Position numbers and translations under genes: made by a program. Below are positions 1 through 6,015 of a stretch of 9,061 nt of DNA, piece after piece. Source of the DNA: IMCC2047 sp041395865. Its GTDB lineage: Bacteria > Pseudomonadota > Gammaproteobacteria > Pseudomonadales > IMCC2047. The stretch spans positions 1 to 9,061 of the forward strand of contig JAWKZQ010000024.1 in NCBI GenBank assembly GCA_041395865.1. Reading direction: 5' to 3'. Below the pieces are notes generated by a model. That model searched no databases. It was not told the origin of the DNA and worked only from the letters and a program-made list of their open reading frames with translations. Numbering within the stretch: position 1 is the stretch's first letter; the number at the start of each line of letters is the position of its first letter.

Positions 1-723
1 TTGATGATGGAATCCTTTGCGAAGGATTACCCCCAGTATTTCTCCCTGGAAAAGAACGGCAATATCTGGACCTGGGAAAACAAGCCGCTGGGTATCAAGG
101 ATACCTTTGAATTTGGTCAATGGGGTTCCCTGCCCTTTGAGCCGGCCGAATACATCTGGCGCCAGGCGCAGGGCGACTTTACCATTCTGGACCAGCGTGA
201 CAACGACCTCTGGGCGGACGTCGGCATGACAACATCCGCTGCGGACTGGAGCCTGCGTTTTGACGTTGGAATGCGTTTCAGCGAGTGGCACGGCCCGGTC
301 CCCAGAGCCCAGGAGCTGGGCGTGTTTGACCGTGCGCTGCAGTTCCTGTTGAACATGCGCGAACCGACGCGCCGTACCAACTGGACGCTGACGGTGAATG
401 CGCGCCAGGATACCGCCACGGAGTCCTTTGACCAGTGGGGGCATGAGCGTTCTGAGGTCACCCTTGAGAATGCCGGGGAGAAGGTTCACCTGCGGGTTGA
501 GTTGCAAACCCTGTTCCGCCTGCCGCGCTCCAATGCATTGCTGTTCAGCATCCGTGCCTACCTGTGCTCCTTTGCCGACCTGGCAAAACGCGATCCGGCG
601 CTCTGTAAGCGCGCCCACCGCGTCCTTAAGGGGTTGCCGCAGGATATGGTGGATTACAAAGGGTTCACGCTGTACCGGGACACCATTGTCGAATGGCTTT
701 CCCAGTTCGATCAGGACCAGTAA
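1..723 (+). CDS. DUF3445 / heme-dependent oxidative N-demethylase-like protein, 5' end cut by window edge
   Basis: The last 240 codons of a gene whose frame is open to the left edge. Recognisable DUF3445 (PF11927) segments are WHGPVP (around residues 96-101 counted from base 1), RTNW (125-128), and near residue 170 onward RLPRSN followed by LLFSIRAYLCS, which matches the family's 'LpRs.a.lFsIrtY' block. Family members are usually about 300 residues and begin with an N-terminal segment that is absent here, so the TTG/ATG codons at bases 1-9 are probably internal and not the true start. Characterised relatives are heme-dependent oxidative N-demethylases or dimethylamine monooxygenase-type subunits acting on small methylated amines in the cytoplasm; the substrate here cannot be told. 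No signal peptide or membrane segment is seen in the visible part. No clear rho-independent terminator follows the stop. Family assignment is good; the enzymatic role is inference. Confidence 0.8.
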   Translation: MMMESFAKDYPQYFSLEKNGNIWTWENKPLGIKDTFEFGQWGSLPFEPAEYIWRQAQGDFTILDQRDNDLWADVGMTTSAADWSLRFDVGMRFSEWHGPVPRAQELGVFDRALQFLLNMREPTRRTNWTLTVNARQDTATESFDQWGHERSEVTLENAGEKVHLRVELQTLFRLPRSNALLFSIRAYLCSFADLAKRDPALCKRAHRVLKGLPQDMVDYKGFTLYRDTIVEWLSQFDQDQ

Positions 724-745
724 CCGCTATTTTCTGTAAGTTGCC

Positions 746-826
746 GCGAGCGGTTTTGTTTTCGGTCGTTTTTGCTATGCTTTAGATTGTTCACACCAGT
801 CTTGCATAATGACCGAAACCGCTCGC
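746..826. repeat. Bulged inverted repeat enclosing the start codon of the downstream hydrolase
   Basis: Eleven bases at 746-756 (GCGAGCGGTTT) are the perfect reverse complement of 816-826. After a six-base bulge (757-762), CGGTC at 763-767 pairs with GACCG at 811-815. Together this gives 16 possible pairs, and the right arm begins inside the ATG at 809. The arms are about 43 bases apart. A transcript reading through from the upstream gene could fold so that the start region is paired; a transcript starting near 788 would lack the left arm. This is directly visible in the sequence, but any function is inference. Confidence 0.4.
773..781 (+). promoter_or_regulatory. Candidate extended -10 promoter for the alpha/beta hydrolase
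   Basis: TGCTATGCT at 773-781 fits an extended -10 element (TGn followed by TATGCT, five of six to TATAAT). Transcription would begin near 788, about 20 bases before the ATG at 809. No convincing -35 lies at 16-18 bases; TTTTGT at 754-759 is the nearest and poor. An extended -10 can compensate for this. Confidence 0.35.
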
Positions 827-1795
827 CCTATGACCGCTACGCCTTACGACTGGGACAAGAAAAGTATCCAGGATCAGTGGCATTGTTTCGACTTCGACAG
901 CCGCAGGCCGCTGTCGGAGATCGAGACAAATTATTGTCGACACTATCGTCTCGATTTCAGCGACCAATTGCCGGGTGTGCTGCACCGTTTTGGCTACGTC
1001 GACATTGACGGCTACCAGTTGGCCACCCACTATTATCTGACGCCCGGCCAGCCGCGGGGTACGGTGTTGGCGCTGCACGGTTATTTCGACCACAGCGGCC
1101 TTAACCGTAACCTGATCGAATTCTGCCTGCAGCGTGGCTATGCGGTATTGACCTTTGATCTGCCGGGACACGGCCTGTCGACCGGTGGGAAAGGCGAAAT
1201 CGATGATTTTCTCGAGTATGTGCGGGTTTTGGCGCACTATGTCAGGCTTTGTAAATTTACAGACCACCAGCCCCTGTACCTGACCGGAATGAGCACCGGC
1301 GGTGCGATTATCATGGAGTACCTGGCCGAGCACCAGTTTAGCGAAGCGGACAACCCGTTTGCTTCAATTGTTCTGCTGGCGCCCCTGGTCAGGCCGGTAA
1401 AGTGGCTGACGGTGCTTTTCAAGTTTCATTGCATCCGTTATTTTGTTTCCAGCGTCGAACGCAGCTTTGTCGAGTCCTCGCATGATGCGGCGTTTCTGCA
1501 CTTCCTGGAATTCAAAGACCCTTTGCAGAACAGACGCGTAGCCGTTAGTTGGGTGAGGGCGCTGGTTCGCTGGGTCAAGCGCTTCAAGCGAGCCCGTATC
1601 TCGTTATCGCCCGTGGTTATCCAGGGCGGCGAAGATGACACCATTGACTGGCGTTACAACCTTAAAATGATAAAGCGTAACTTCAACCAGCCAAGGGTTC
1701 ACTTCATTCCCGAGGCGCGCCACCACCTGGTGAATGAATCTGAAAGTATCCGTCGGAAGGTGTTTGACTTGATGGCACCCTATTTTCCCGAGTAG
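809..1795 (+). CDS. Alpha/beta hydrolase, lysophospholipase / monoacylglycerol lipase type
   Basis: A 328-residue serine hydrolase of the Hydrolase_4 (PldB/monoacylglycerol lipase) group, likely cleaving an ester of a lipid or similar substrate. Visible motifs: LALHGYFDHSG near residue 90 (oxyanion-hole HG), DLPGHGLSTG near 125-134, the nucleophile elbow GMSTGG with Ser162, a probable catalytic aspartate Asp277 in GGEDDTID, and a probable catalytic histidine His305 in EARHHLVNE. The triad order and spacing are normal for the fold. There is no signal peptide or lipobox, so it is probably cytoplasmic or membrane-associated through the basic, aromatic cap region at about residues 195-265 (several Lys/Arg and Trp residues). 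ATG 809 is used because it is the first in-frame ATG after the upstream gene; ATG 830 is possible. Neither has a clear Shine-Dalgarno, suggesting weak or near-leaderless initiation. It is probably a single-gene unit. The exact substrate is unknown. Confidence 0.87.
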   Translation: MTETARPMTATPYDWDKKSIQDQWHCFDFDSRRPLSEIETNYCRHYRLDFSDQLPGVLHRFGYVDIDGYQLATHYYLTPGQPRGTVLALHGYFDHSGLNRNLIEFCLQRGYAVLTFDLPGHGLSTGGKGEIDDFLEYVRVLAHYVRLCKFTDHQPLYLTGMSTGGAIIMEYLAEHQFSEADNPFASIVLLAPLVRPVKWLTVLFKFHCIRYFVSSVERSFVESSHDAAFLHFLEFKDPLQNRRVAVSWVRALVRWVKRFKRARISLSPVVIQGGEDDTIDWRYNLKMIKRNFNQPRVHFIPEARHHLVNESESIRRKVFDLMAPYFPE

Positions 1796-1825
1796 GGTTC
1801 TGAAAACAGGTTATTGGGGAGCATA

Positions 1826-1860
1826 TCGGCCTATTTAGGGTCTATAGCCGAATAATTTTT
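1826..1860 (+). terminator. Weak rho-independent terminator candidate after the hydrolase gene
   Basis: TCGGC (1826-1830) pairs with GCCGA (1847-1851) and, across a one-base bulge, TAT (1832-1834) pairs with ATA (1844-1846). AATAATTTTT follows. The stem is short and bulged, so the call is tentative. It sits 30 bases after the hydrolase stop and 20 bases before the next gene, where a terminator is expected, and it would also lie in the leader of that gene. Confidence 0.4.
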
Positions 1861-1879
1861 AATAAAAAGGAGCTTAACT

Positions 1880-2533
1880 GTGAACGTAAAAATTTTAGCG
1901 CTTGCTTTGATCGCCGTGCTGACGGCAGGTTGTCAATCAATCGACCCTTATACCGGGGAGCAGAAAACCAGCAATACGGCTAAGGGCGCAGGCATTGGCG
2001 CCGTTAGCGGTGCCATTCTGGGCGCAGTGGTTAACCATGACGATCGTGAAAAAGGAGCGTTAATTGGCGCTGCCAGCGGTGCCGCCATTGGTGGCGGTGT
2101 TGGTTATTACATGGATCGCCAGGAAGCGGCCTTACGCCAGCGCCTGGAGGGAACCGGTGTACGGGTGCAGCGTGTCGGCAATGAAATCAAGCTGATCATG
2201 CCGGGTAATATCACCTTTGATACCGGGCGTTCAGAGTTAAAAATGCATTTCTATTCAACGCTCGATTCCGTGGCGATTGTGATTAACGAATTTAATAAAA
2301 CCCGGGTTGATGTATCGGGTCATACCGATTCAACGGGAGGCATGGAGTTAAATCAACGGTTGAGCGAACAGCGTGCCGCAAGCGTGGGTAACTACCTGGT
2401 CAGCCAGGGGGTTGCTTCAGGGCGTATCAATACGGTGGGCTATGGGCCTCGCTACCCGATCGCCGACAATGCCACGGCCTCTGGTCGAGCGCTGAACCGT
2501 CGAGTCGAGGTTAATTTGCAGGCGATGCAGTAG
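1880..2533 (+). CDS. yiaD: YiaD-like OmpA-family outer-membrane lipoprotein with glycine zipper
   Basis: A 217-residue lipoprotein. The signal peptide ends in the lipobox LTAGC with the lipidated Cys18, followed by Gln at +2, which favours sorting to the outer membrane. PYTGEQ follows, then a glycine-zipper region (about residues 35-78) rich in GAGIGAVSGAILGA-type repeats, ending in GGGVGYYMD. The C-terminal OmpA domain (about 110-215) binds peptidoglycan; it carries HTDSTGG with Asp150 and LSEQR with Arg165, spaced as the diaminopimelate-binding Asp/Arg pair of E. coli OmpA, plus the terminal NRRVEV block. Length and motif order match E. coli YiaD (about 219 residues). The start is GTG with AAGGAG at 1867-1872, seven bases upstream. 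Its likely role is anchoring the outer membrane to the cell wall and aiding envelope stress tolerance. It is monocistronic, bounded by a weak hairpin upstream and a strong terminator downstream. Confidence 0.94.
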   Translation: MNVKILALALIAVLTAGCQSIDPYTGEQKTSNTAKGAGIGAVSGAILGAVVNHDDREKGALIGAASGAAIGGGVGYYMDRQEAALRQRLEGTGVRVQRVGNEIKLIMPGNITFDTGRSELKMHFYSTLDSVAIVINEFNKTRVDVSGHTDSTGGMELNQRLSEQRAASVGNYLVSQGVASGRINTVGYGPRYPIADNATASGRALNRRVEVNLQAMQ

Positions 2534-2557
2534 CCGCCGGTTCGGCCTGTCTTTTGG

Positions 2558-2585
2558 AAGGGAGCCTTGGGCTCCCTTTTTTATT
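2558..2585 (+). terminator. Strong rho-independent terminator after the OmpA-family lipoprotein gene
   Basis: A perfect nine-base stem (AAGGGAGCC at 2558-2566 with GGCTCCCTT at 2570-2578), a three-base TTG loop, and a T-rich tail (TTTTTTATTT from 2577). It begins 25 bases after the stop at 2533 and insulates the downstream operon. Confidence 0.92.
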
Positions 2586-2611
2586 TCGGCAGGGAGAAAA
2601 GCGGGAAATAT

Positions 2612-2654
2612 TTGTCAAATGTGAACTTGTAAATATTCGCTTTTTGACTAGGCT
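2612..2654 (+). promoter_or_regulatory. AT-rich promoter region candidate for the polyamine-sensor operon
   Basis: An AT-rich stretch after the terminator holds two weak sigma-70-like pairs: TTGTCA (2612-2617) with TATTCG (2634-2639) at 16 bases, and TTGTAA (2627-2632) with TAGGCT (2649-2654) at 16 bases. AAATATT occurs twice (2606-2612 and 2631-2637), with CAA/TTG half-sites between them, giving a rough dyad centred near 2622 that could bind a regulator. Neither pair has a good -10, so the exact start is uncertain. The later pair would start transcription near 2661. Confidence 0.3.
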
Positions 2655-2684
2655 CAAGTGGGTAATCACAAATGTTTGAGTTTT

Positions 2685-2746
2685 GGGCGGGAGCCCGTCA
2701 CTCGGTCGTAAAAAACGCAATGGAGTGCAAATCCTTCCGGATTTAA
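2685..2746 (+). promoter_or_regulatory. Structured 5' leader with hairpins and an eight-codon upstream ORF
   Basis: The leader before the binding-protein gene contains, in order, GGGC (2685-2688)/GCCC (2693-2696) closing a GGGA tetraloop of the GNRA type; CACTC (2699-2703)/GAGTG (2723-2727) around an A-rich loop; and AAATCC (2729-2734)/GGATTT (2739-2744) around a TTCC loop. The last stem ends eight bases before the ATG at 2753 and contains the only GGA that could serve as a Shine-Dalgarno (2739-2741), so it may mask the ribosome site. ATG 2720 opens a short ORF, MECKSFRI, stopping at TAA 2744-2746, six bases before the gene; it has no clear Shine-Dalgarno of its own. The leader does not match a riboswitch class I can recall. 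The structures are visible in the sequence; regulation by them is inference. Confidence 0.35.
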
Positions 2747-2752
2747 CCAAGT

Positions 2753-3889
2753 ATGCTAAAGCTGATCAAATCGAAGCTGCCGTTGGGGCAGGCCGCTGTT
2801 GTATTGATATTGCTTGTTTTAACCCCGTTCGCGGTTGCTCAGCCTCAGGTTCTCAGGCTGCTGGTTTGGGAAGGTTATGCTCCGGAGGCGCAACGCCTTG
2901 AATTCCAGCGATATATCAAAGGTAAGTACGACGTAGACCTGAAACTGGCCGTCAGCTACATCGATGAGACCGAAGACTGCTTCCAGGCATTGCGTCTCAA
3001 AACCGCCGACGTGCTGAGTCCTGCCCATAACCGCATTAACGATACCCGTTTCCGCATGTTTGACCTGGGGCTGGTTTTGCCGGTGAACCTGGCAAATATC
3101 CCCAATTACCAGGATTTGGCGGAACGATTTCAACAGCTTAAGCACTTGAATCACCATGGGCAAATATACGGTGTTCCCTTTGCCTGGGGCCCCTACGGAC
3201 TGATTTACAATGCCGATAAGGTCGCAAAACCGCCCACCAGCTGGAATGCCCTGTGGGAGCCCAGGTATCGTAACCAGTTTACGATTGCCGATCTTGGCGA
3301 GCACAATGTTTATATTACGGCGCTGGCGCTGGGCCACGGTGAAGAGGACCTTAAAAGCTTTGACGCGCTGAATAATGCACGCTTTAGGAATAAGCTGCGC
3401 CAACTGGTGAGGAATAACCATCGATTGTGGCTCGGGGTAGATACGGCCAAAGACCTGGAGGGAATGGCGTTAGCGACCTCCTGGGGCTTCTCCCTGCCCG
3501 AGCTCAAAGCGCGGGGGCAAAATTGGAAGTGGGCGCCTCTCAAGGAAAAATCGCCAGGCTGGATCGATAACTATATTTTAAGCCACTCCCTCAAGGATAG
3601 GCCGCAGCTTAAACGTATTGCAGAGGAATGGATCAATTTCGCCATCAGCCCGGAGTTTCAGGCGCGGGTTCTTGTGGAGGGGTTGTCGGCGCGTCCTGTG
3701 AACCGGCTTACTCGAGGGCTGTTGAGTGCCGAGCAGATAGAAAATGTCGGACTTGCCGAGAGTGAGCGTGCGGCTGAAAACCATTTTGTCCTGATGCCTG
3801 AGCTGGATCGTCGTACCCGTAACGGTTTTGACCTCTTATGGCGGCAGGCAAAGGGGATCAAAAAACGAATGCAACAGGAAGCACTATGA
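2753..3889 (+). CDS. Periplasmic PotD-like polyamine-binding protein, probable NspS-type sensor subunit
   Basis: A 378-residue extracytoplasmic solute-binding protein of the PotD (spermidine/putrescine) group. A Sec signal peptide (basic N-terminus, hydrophobic core at residues 14-26) probably cleaves after FAVA at Ala29. Residues that by remembered alignment fall on PotD's polyamine-binding positions are present: Trp39 and Tyr42 (WEGY), Asp180 and Glu183 (DLGE), Trp244 (TSWGF), Trp270 and Asp272 (GWID). WGPYGLIYNADKV near residue 145 is the usual hinge-side block. No permease or ATPase gene adjoins it. Instead it overlaps by four bases a GGDEF-EAL gene, as in Vibrio cholerae nspS-mbaA, where the binding protein signals through the membrane enzyme. 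The likely role is to bind a polyamine in the periplasm and tune the partner's cyclic-di-GMP activity. The ATG has no good Shine-Dalgarno; see the leader. The ligand (norspermidine, spermidine or other) cannot be decided from sequence alone. Confidence 0.9.
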   Translation: MLKLIKSKLPLGQAAVVLILLVLTPFAVAQPQVLRLLVWEGYAPEAQRLEFQRYIKGKYDVDLKLAVSYIDETEDCFQALRLKTADVLSPAHNRINDTRFRMFDLGLVLPVNLANIPNYQDLAERFQQLKHLNHHGQIYGVPFAWGPYGLIYNADKVAKPPTSWNALWEPRYRNQFTIADLGEHNVYITALALGHGEEDLKSFDALNNARFRNKLRQLVRNNHRLWLGVDTAKDLEGMALATSWGFSLPELKARGQNWKWAPLKEKSPGWIDNYILSHSLKDRPQLKRIAEEWINFAISPEFQARVLVEGLSARPVNRLTRGLLSAEQIENVGLAESERAAENHFVLMPELDRRTRNGFDLLWRQAKGIKKRMQQEAL

Positions 3890-6015
3890 GCAGGAGTCGC
3901 CAAAAAGCATTTGCCAGCCGCCTGTCCTTTATCCAGGCACGCAACTGCGTTGTTGTGGCCTTCATTGTCGGCATGTTGCTGAGCGTTGTGCAGATCGGGG
4001 TGGATTATGTTCGTGAAACCGATGCCGTTGAAAGCTTTGCCAACGAAGTGCTGGAAGCCAGCCAGTATGCGGCTGCAGATGCGGCTTACCATCTGGATGG
4101 ACCGGCGGCGCAGGAAGTAGCCAGGGGGATTCTGCAATACGGTCCTGTGGTGAGCGCCACCGTTACGAATGAAGAGGGCATGGAGCTGGCCATGCTCGAA
4201 AAACCTTACCCGCCGGTGCGTACGGGCGATATCCGTTATCGATTTTTTGGCGAGAGCAAAACCTTCAAAGCGCCGCTTTACCTGGAGAGCGGGGAGTTGA
4301 TCGGCCACCTAACGGTGATGGTGGACCCGGTGCTGGCTGCCCAGGGATTTATGGACCGTTCGTTGCTGGTGGTGCTTTCCGGTGTGGTGCGCAATATCCT
4401 GCTGTCGTTTATCCTGATTTTTGTTTTCCACCACACGATCACCAAAAAGCTGGTGGCCATCAGTTCGCGCCTGGCGGATGTTGATATTAAAAACCCCCAT
4501 GAGCATCGCATTCCTGAGGGCAGTTTTAAAAAAACCGGTGAGCTGCGCGACCTGGTACGAACGGTTAATCGAATGCTGGGCATTATCGCCAGCGATATTG
4601 AGGAGCGCGAGCTGCGCGAGCAGACATTACTCGTCAATGAAACCGAGCTGGCCTACCAGGCGAATCACGATACATTAACCGGCCTGGTCAACCGCCGTGG
4701 CTTTGAGCGTCGACTCAAGGCGGCGCTGCAAAGCAGTCAGTCGGAGAAAGCGGAGCATGTGCTTTGTTATCTGGACCTTGACCAGTTTAAGGTGATTAAC
4801 GATACCTGTGGCCATATTGCCGGCGATGAGCTGCTTCGGCAAATCAGTACTGTATTGGCAAAGGGGCTGCGCCGTCATGATGTGCTGGCGCGCTTGGGCG
4901 GCGATGAATTCGGTATTCTAATGGAGCACTGCGACCTGGAGCATGCCTGCCAGGCTGCCGAAACCATGTGCGGCAGTGTCGAGGCGTTTCGTTTTGAGTG
5001 GGAGGGCCGGCGTTTCTCTGTCGGTGTCAGTATCGGGGTGGTGGCCATTACGGAGGCTGAAACCGATACCATCAACCTGCTTAAAAAAGCAGATGTTGCT
5101 TGTTATGCCGCCAAAGCTGCAGGCCGGCACTGCGTACGCCTTTATCATGCTGGCGAAGCGGAGTTTGCCAAGCTGCACGGTGACATGCGCTGGGCTTCAA
5201 AGATCAGTGAGGCCCTGGAGGAGGACCGCTTCAAACTTTTTGCCCAGCCTATTGTGCCGGTATCGGGTAAGCCGAATCAGGGGTTCCACTACGAAGTCCT
5301 GTTGCGGATGATCGATGACGAGGAAGGGTTGGTGCCTCCGGGGGCTTTCCTGCCAGCGGCTGAACAATATGACATGATCAATAAACTGGATAGTTGGGTG
5401 ATTGAAACCCTGTTCCGTTACCTTCATGAAAACCCCCAACACCTGGAACAGGTGTGGATGTGTTCTATCAACCTGTCAGGCCCTTCGTTGGCCAGTAGCG
5501 GTTTTCAGGACTACATTATTGATCGTCTTGAGCATTACAACATTGCACCAGGGAAAATCTGCTTTGAAATCACGGAAACCGCTGCGATTACCAACCTGGC
5601 AAAGGCGACTCGCTTTATCGAGGTGCTTCGTGAGAAGGGTTGCCGTTTTGCCCTGGACGATTTTGGTACAGGGCTGTCGTCTTTCGCCTATCTGAAGAAT
5701 CTGCAGGTGGATTACCTGAAGATTGACGGGGTCTTCATTCGGGACATCGTCAGCGACCCGATTGATTATGCGATGGCTAAATCAATCCATGAAATTGGCC
5801 GTGTGACAGGTATGCAGACCATTGCCGAATTTGTCGAGAACAGTGCTACGCAGGCAAAACTGGCAGAAATTGGTGTCGATTTTGCCCAGGGGTATGGCAT
5901 TGGCATGCCCGTTGAAATTGAGTCGATAGACAGGTTTTACTGCGGAAATGAGGACGCGGACGGGCCGCTACCCCAAGATTCGCCTGATACCTTGCAACTT
6001 AACTCAGGGTTTTAG
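3886..6015 (+). CDS. Membrane GGDEF-EAL cyclic-di-GMP enzyme, probable MbaA-type partner of the polyamine-binding protein
   Basis: A 709-residue inner-membrane protein. Order: a short cytoplasmic basic N-terminus; TM1 at about 21-42; a periplasmic segment of about 115 residues (43-158) with no domain I recognise; TM2 at about 159-183; a HAMP-like/helical linker (184-250); GGDEF (about 255-420); EAL (about 440-695). The GGDEF signature is intact (Gly338-Phe342), and Arg329-xx-Asp332, five residues before it, forms the RxxD inhibitory site. The EAL domain retains EVLLR (470-474), the INLSG asparagine, the EITET glutamates, DDFGTG (Asp591/Asp592), KIDG (Lys612), the AEFVE glutamate and the AQGYGIGMP glutamine. 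Both diguanylate cyclase and phosphodiesterase activity are therefore plausible. The ATG at 3886 overlaps the upstream TGA (ATGA) and has AGGAA at 3876-3880, so translation is coupled; the earlier in-frame ATG 3838 lies inside the upstream gene and lacks such a site. The probable job is converting polyamine-binding signals into cyclic-di-GMP changes. Confidence 0.96.
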   Translation: MSRSRQKAFASRLSFIQARNCVVVAFIVGMLLSVVQIGVDYVRETDAVESFANEVLEASQYAAADAAYHLDGPAAQEVARGILQYGPVVSATVTNEEGMELAMLEKPYPPVRTGDIRYRFFGESKTFKAPLYLESGELIGHLTVMVDPVLAAQGFMDRSLLVVLSGVVRNILLSFILIFVFHHTITKKLVAISSRLADVDIKNPHEHRIPEGSFKKTGELRDLVRTVNRMLGIIASDIEERELREQTLLVNETELAYQANHDTLTGLVNRRGFERRLKAALQSSQSEKAEHVLCYLDLDQFKVINDTCGHIAGDELLRQISTVLAKGLRRHDVLARLGGDEFGILMEHCDLEHACQAAETMCGSVEAFRFEWEGRRFSVGVSIGVVAITEAETDTINLLKKADVACYAAKAAGRHCVRLYHAGEAEFAKLHGDMRWASKISEALEEDRFKLFAQPIVPVSGKPNQGFHYEVLLRMIDDEEGLVPPGAFLPAAEQYDMINKLDSWVIETLFRYLHENPQHLEQVWMCSINLSGPSLASSGFQDYIIDRLEHYNIAPGKICFEITETAAITNLAKATRFIEVLREKGCRFALDDFGTGLSSFAYLKNLQVDYLKIDGVFIRDIVSDPIDYAMAKSIHEIGRVTGMQTIAEFVENSATQAKLAEIGVDFAQGYGIGMPVEIESIDRFYCGNEDADGPLPQDSPDTLQLNSGF

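Noticed and set aside
791..1333. A 180-codon reading frame on the minus strand opposite the hydrolase gene
   Set aside because: It lies wholly against a gene with a complete alpha/beta hydrolase motif set. Its translation shows no recognisable family or signal, and it looks like a shadow frame.
2645..2752. Possible cyclic-di-GMP (GEMM) riboswitch before the sensor operon
   Set aside because: The GNRA-loop hairpin and the ACGCAA string were suggestive, but the conserved GEMM core around the ligand pocket and the tetraloop-receptor arrangement could not be found.
2683..2901. A 72-codon plus-strand frame across the leader and start of the binding-protein gene
   Set aside because: It is an out-of-frame overlap with the signal peptide region, starts at a non-ATG codon, and shows no motif.
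2819..3421. A 200-codon minus-strand frame opposite the polyamine-binding protein gene
   Set aside because: The plus strand encodes conserved PotD-type motifs throughout. The minus translation has no domain character and no ribosome site that I can see.
2753..3889. The binding protein as part of a polyamine ABC transporter
   Set aside because: No permease or ATPase genes flank it. The neighbours are a lipoprotein behind a strong terminator and a GGDEF-EAL gene fused by ATGA overlap. A distant transporter cannot be excluded.
3658..4308. A 216-codon minus-strand frame across the junction of the sensor operon
   Set aside because: It overlaps two well-supported coding regions on the other strand and resembles nothing known.
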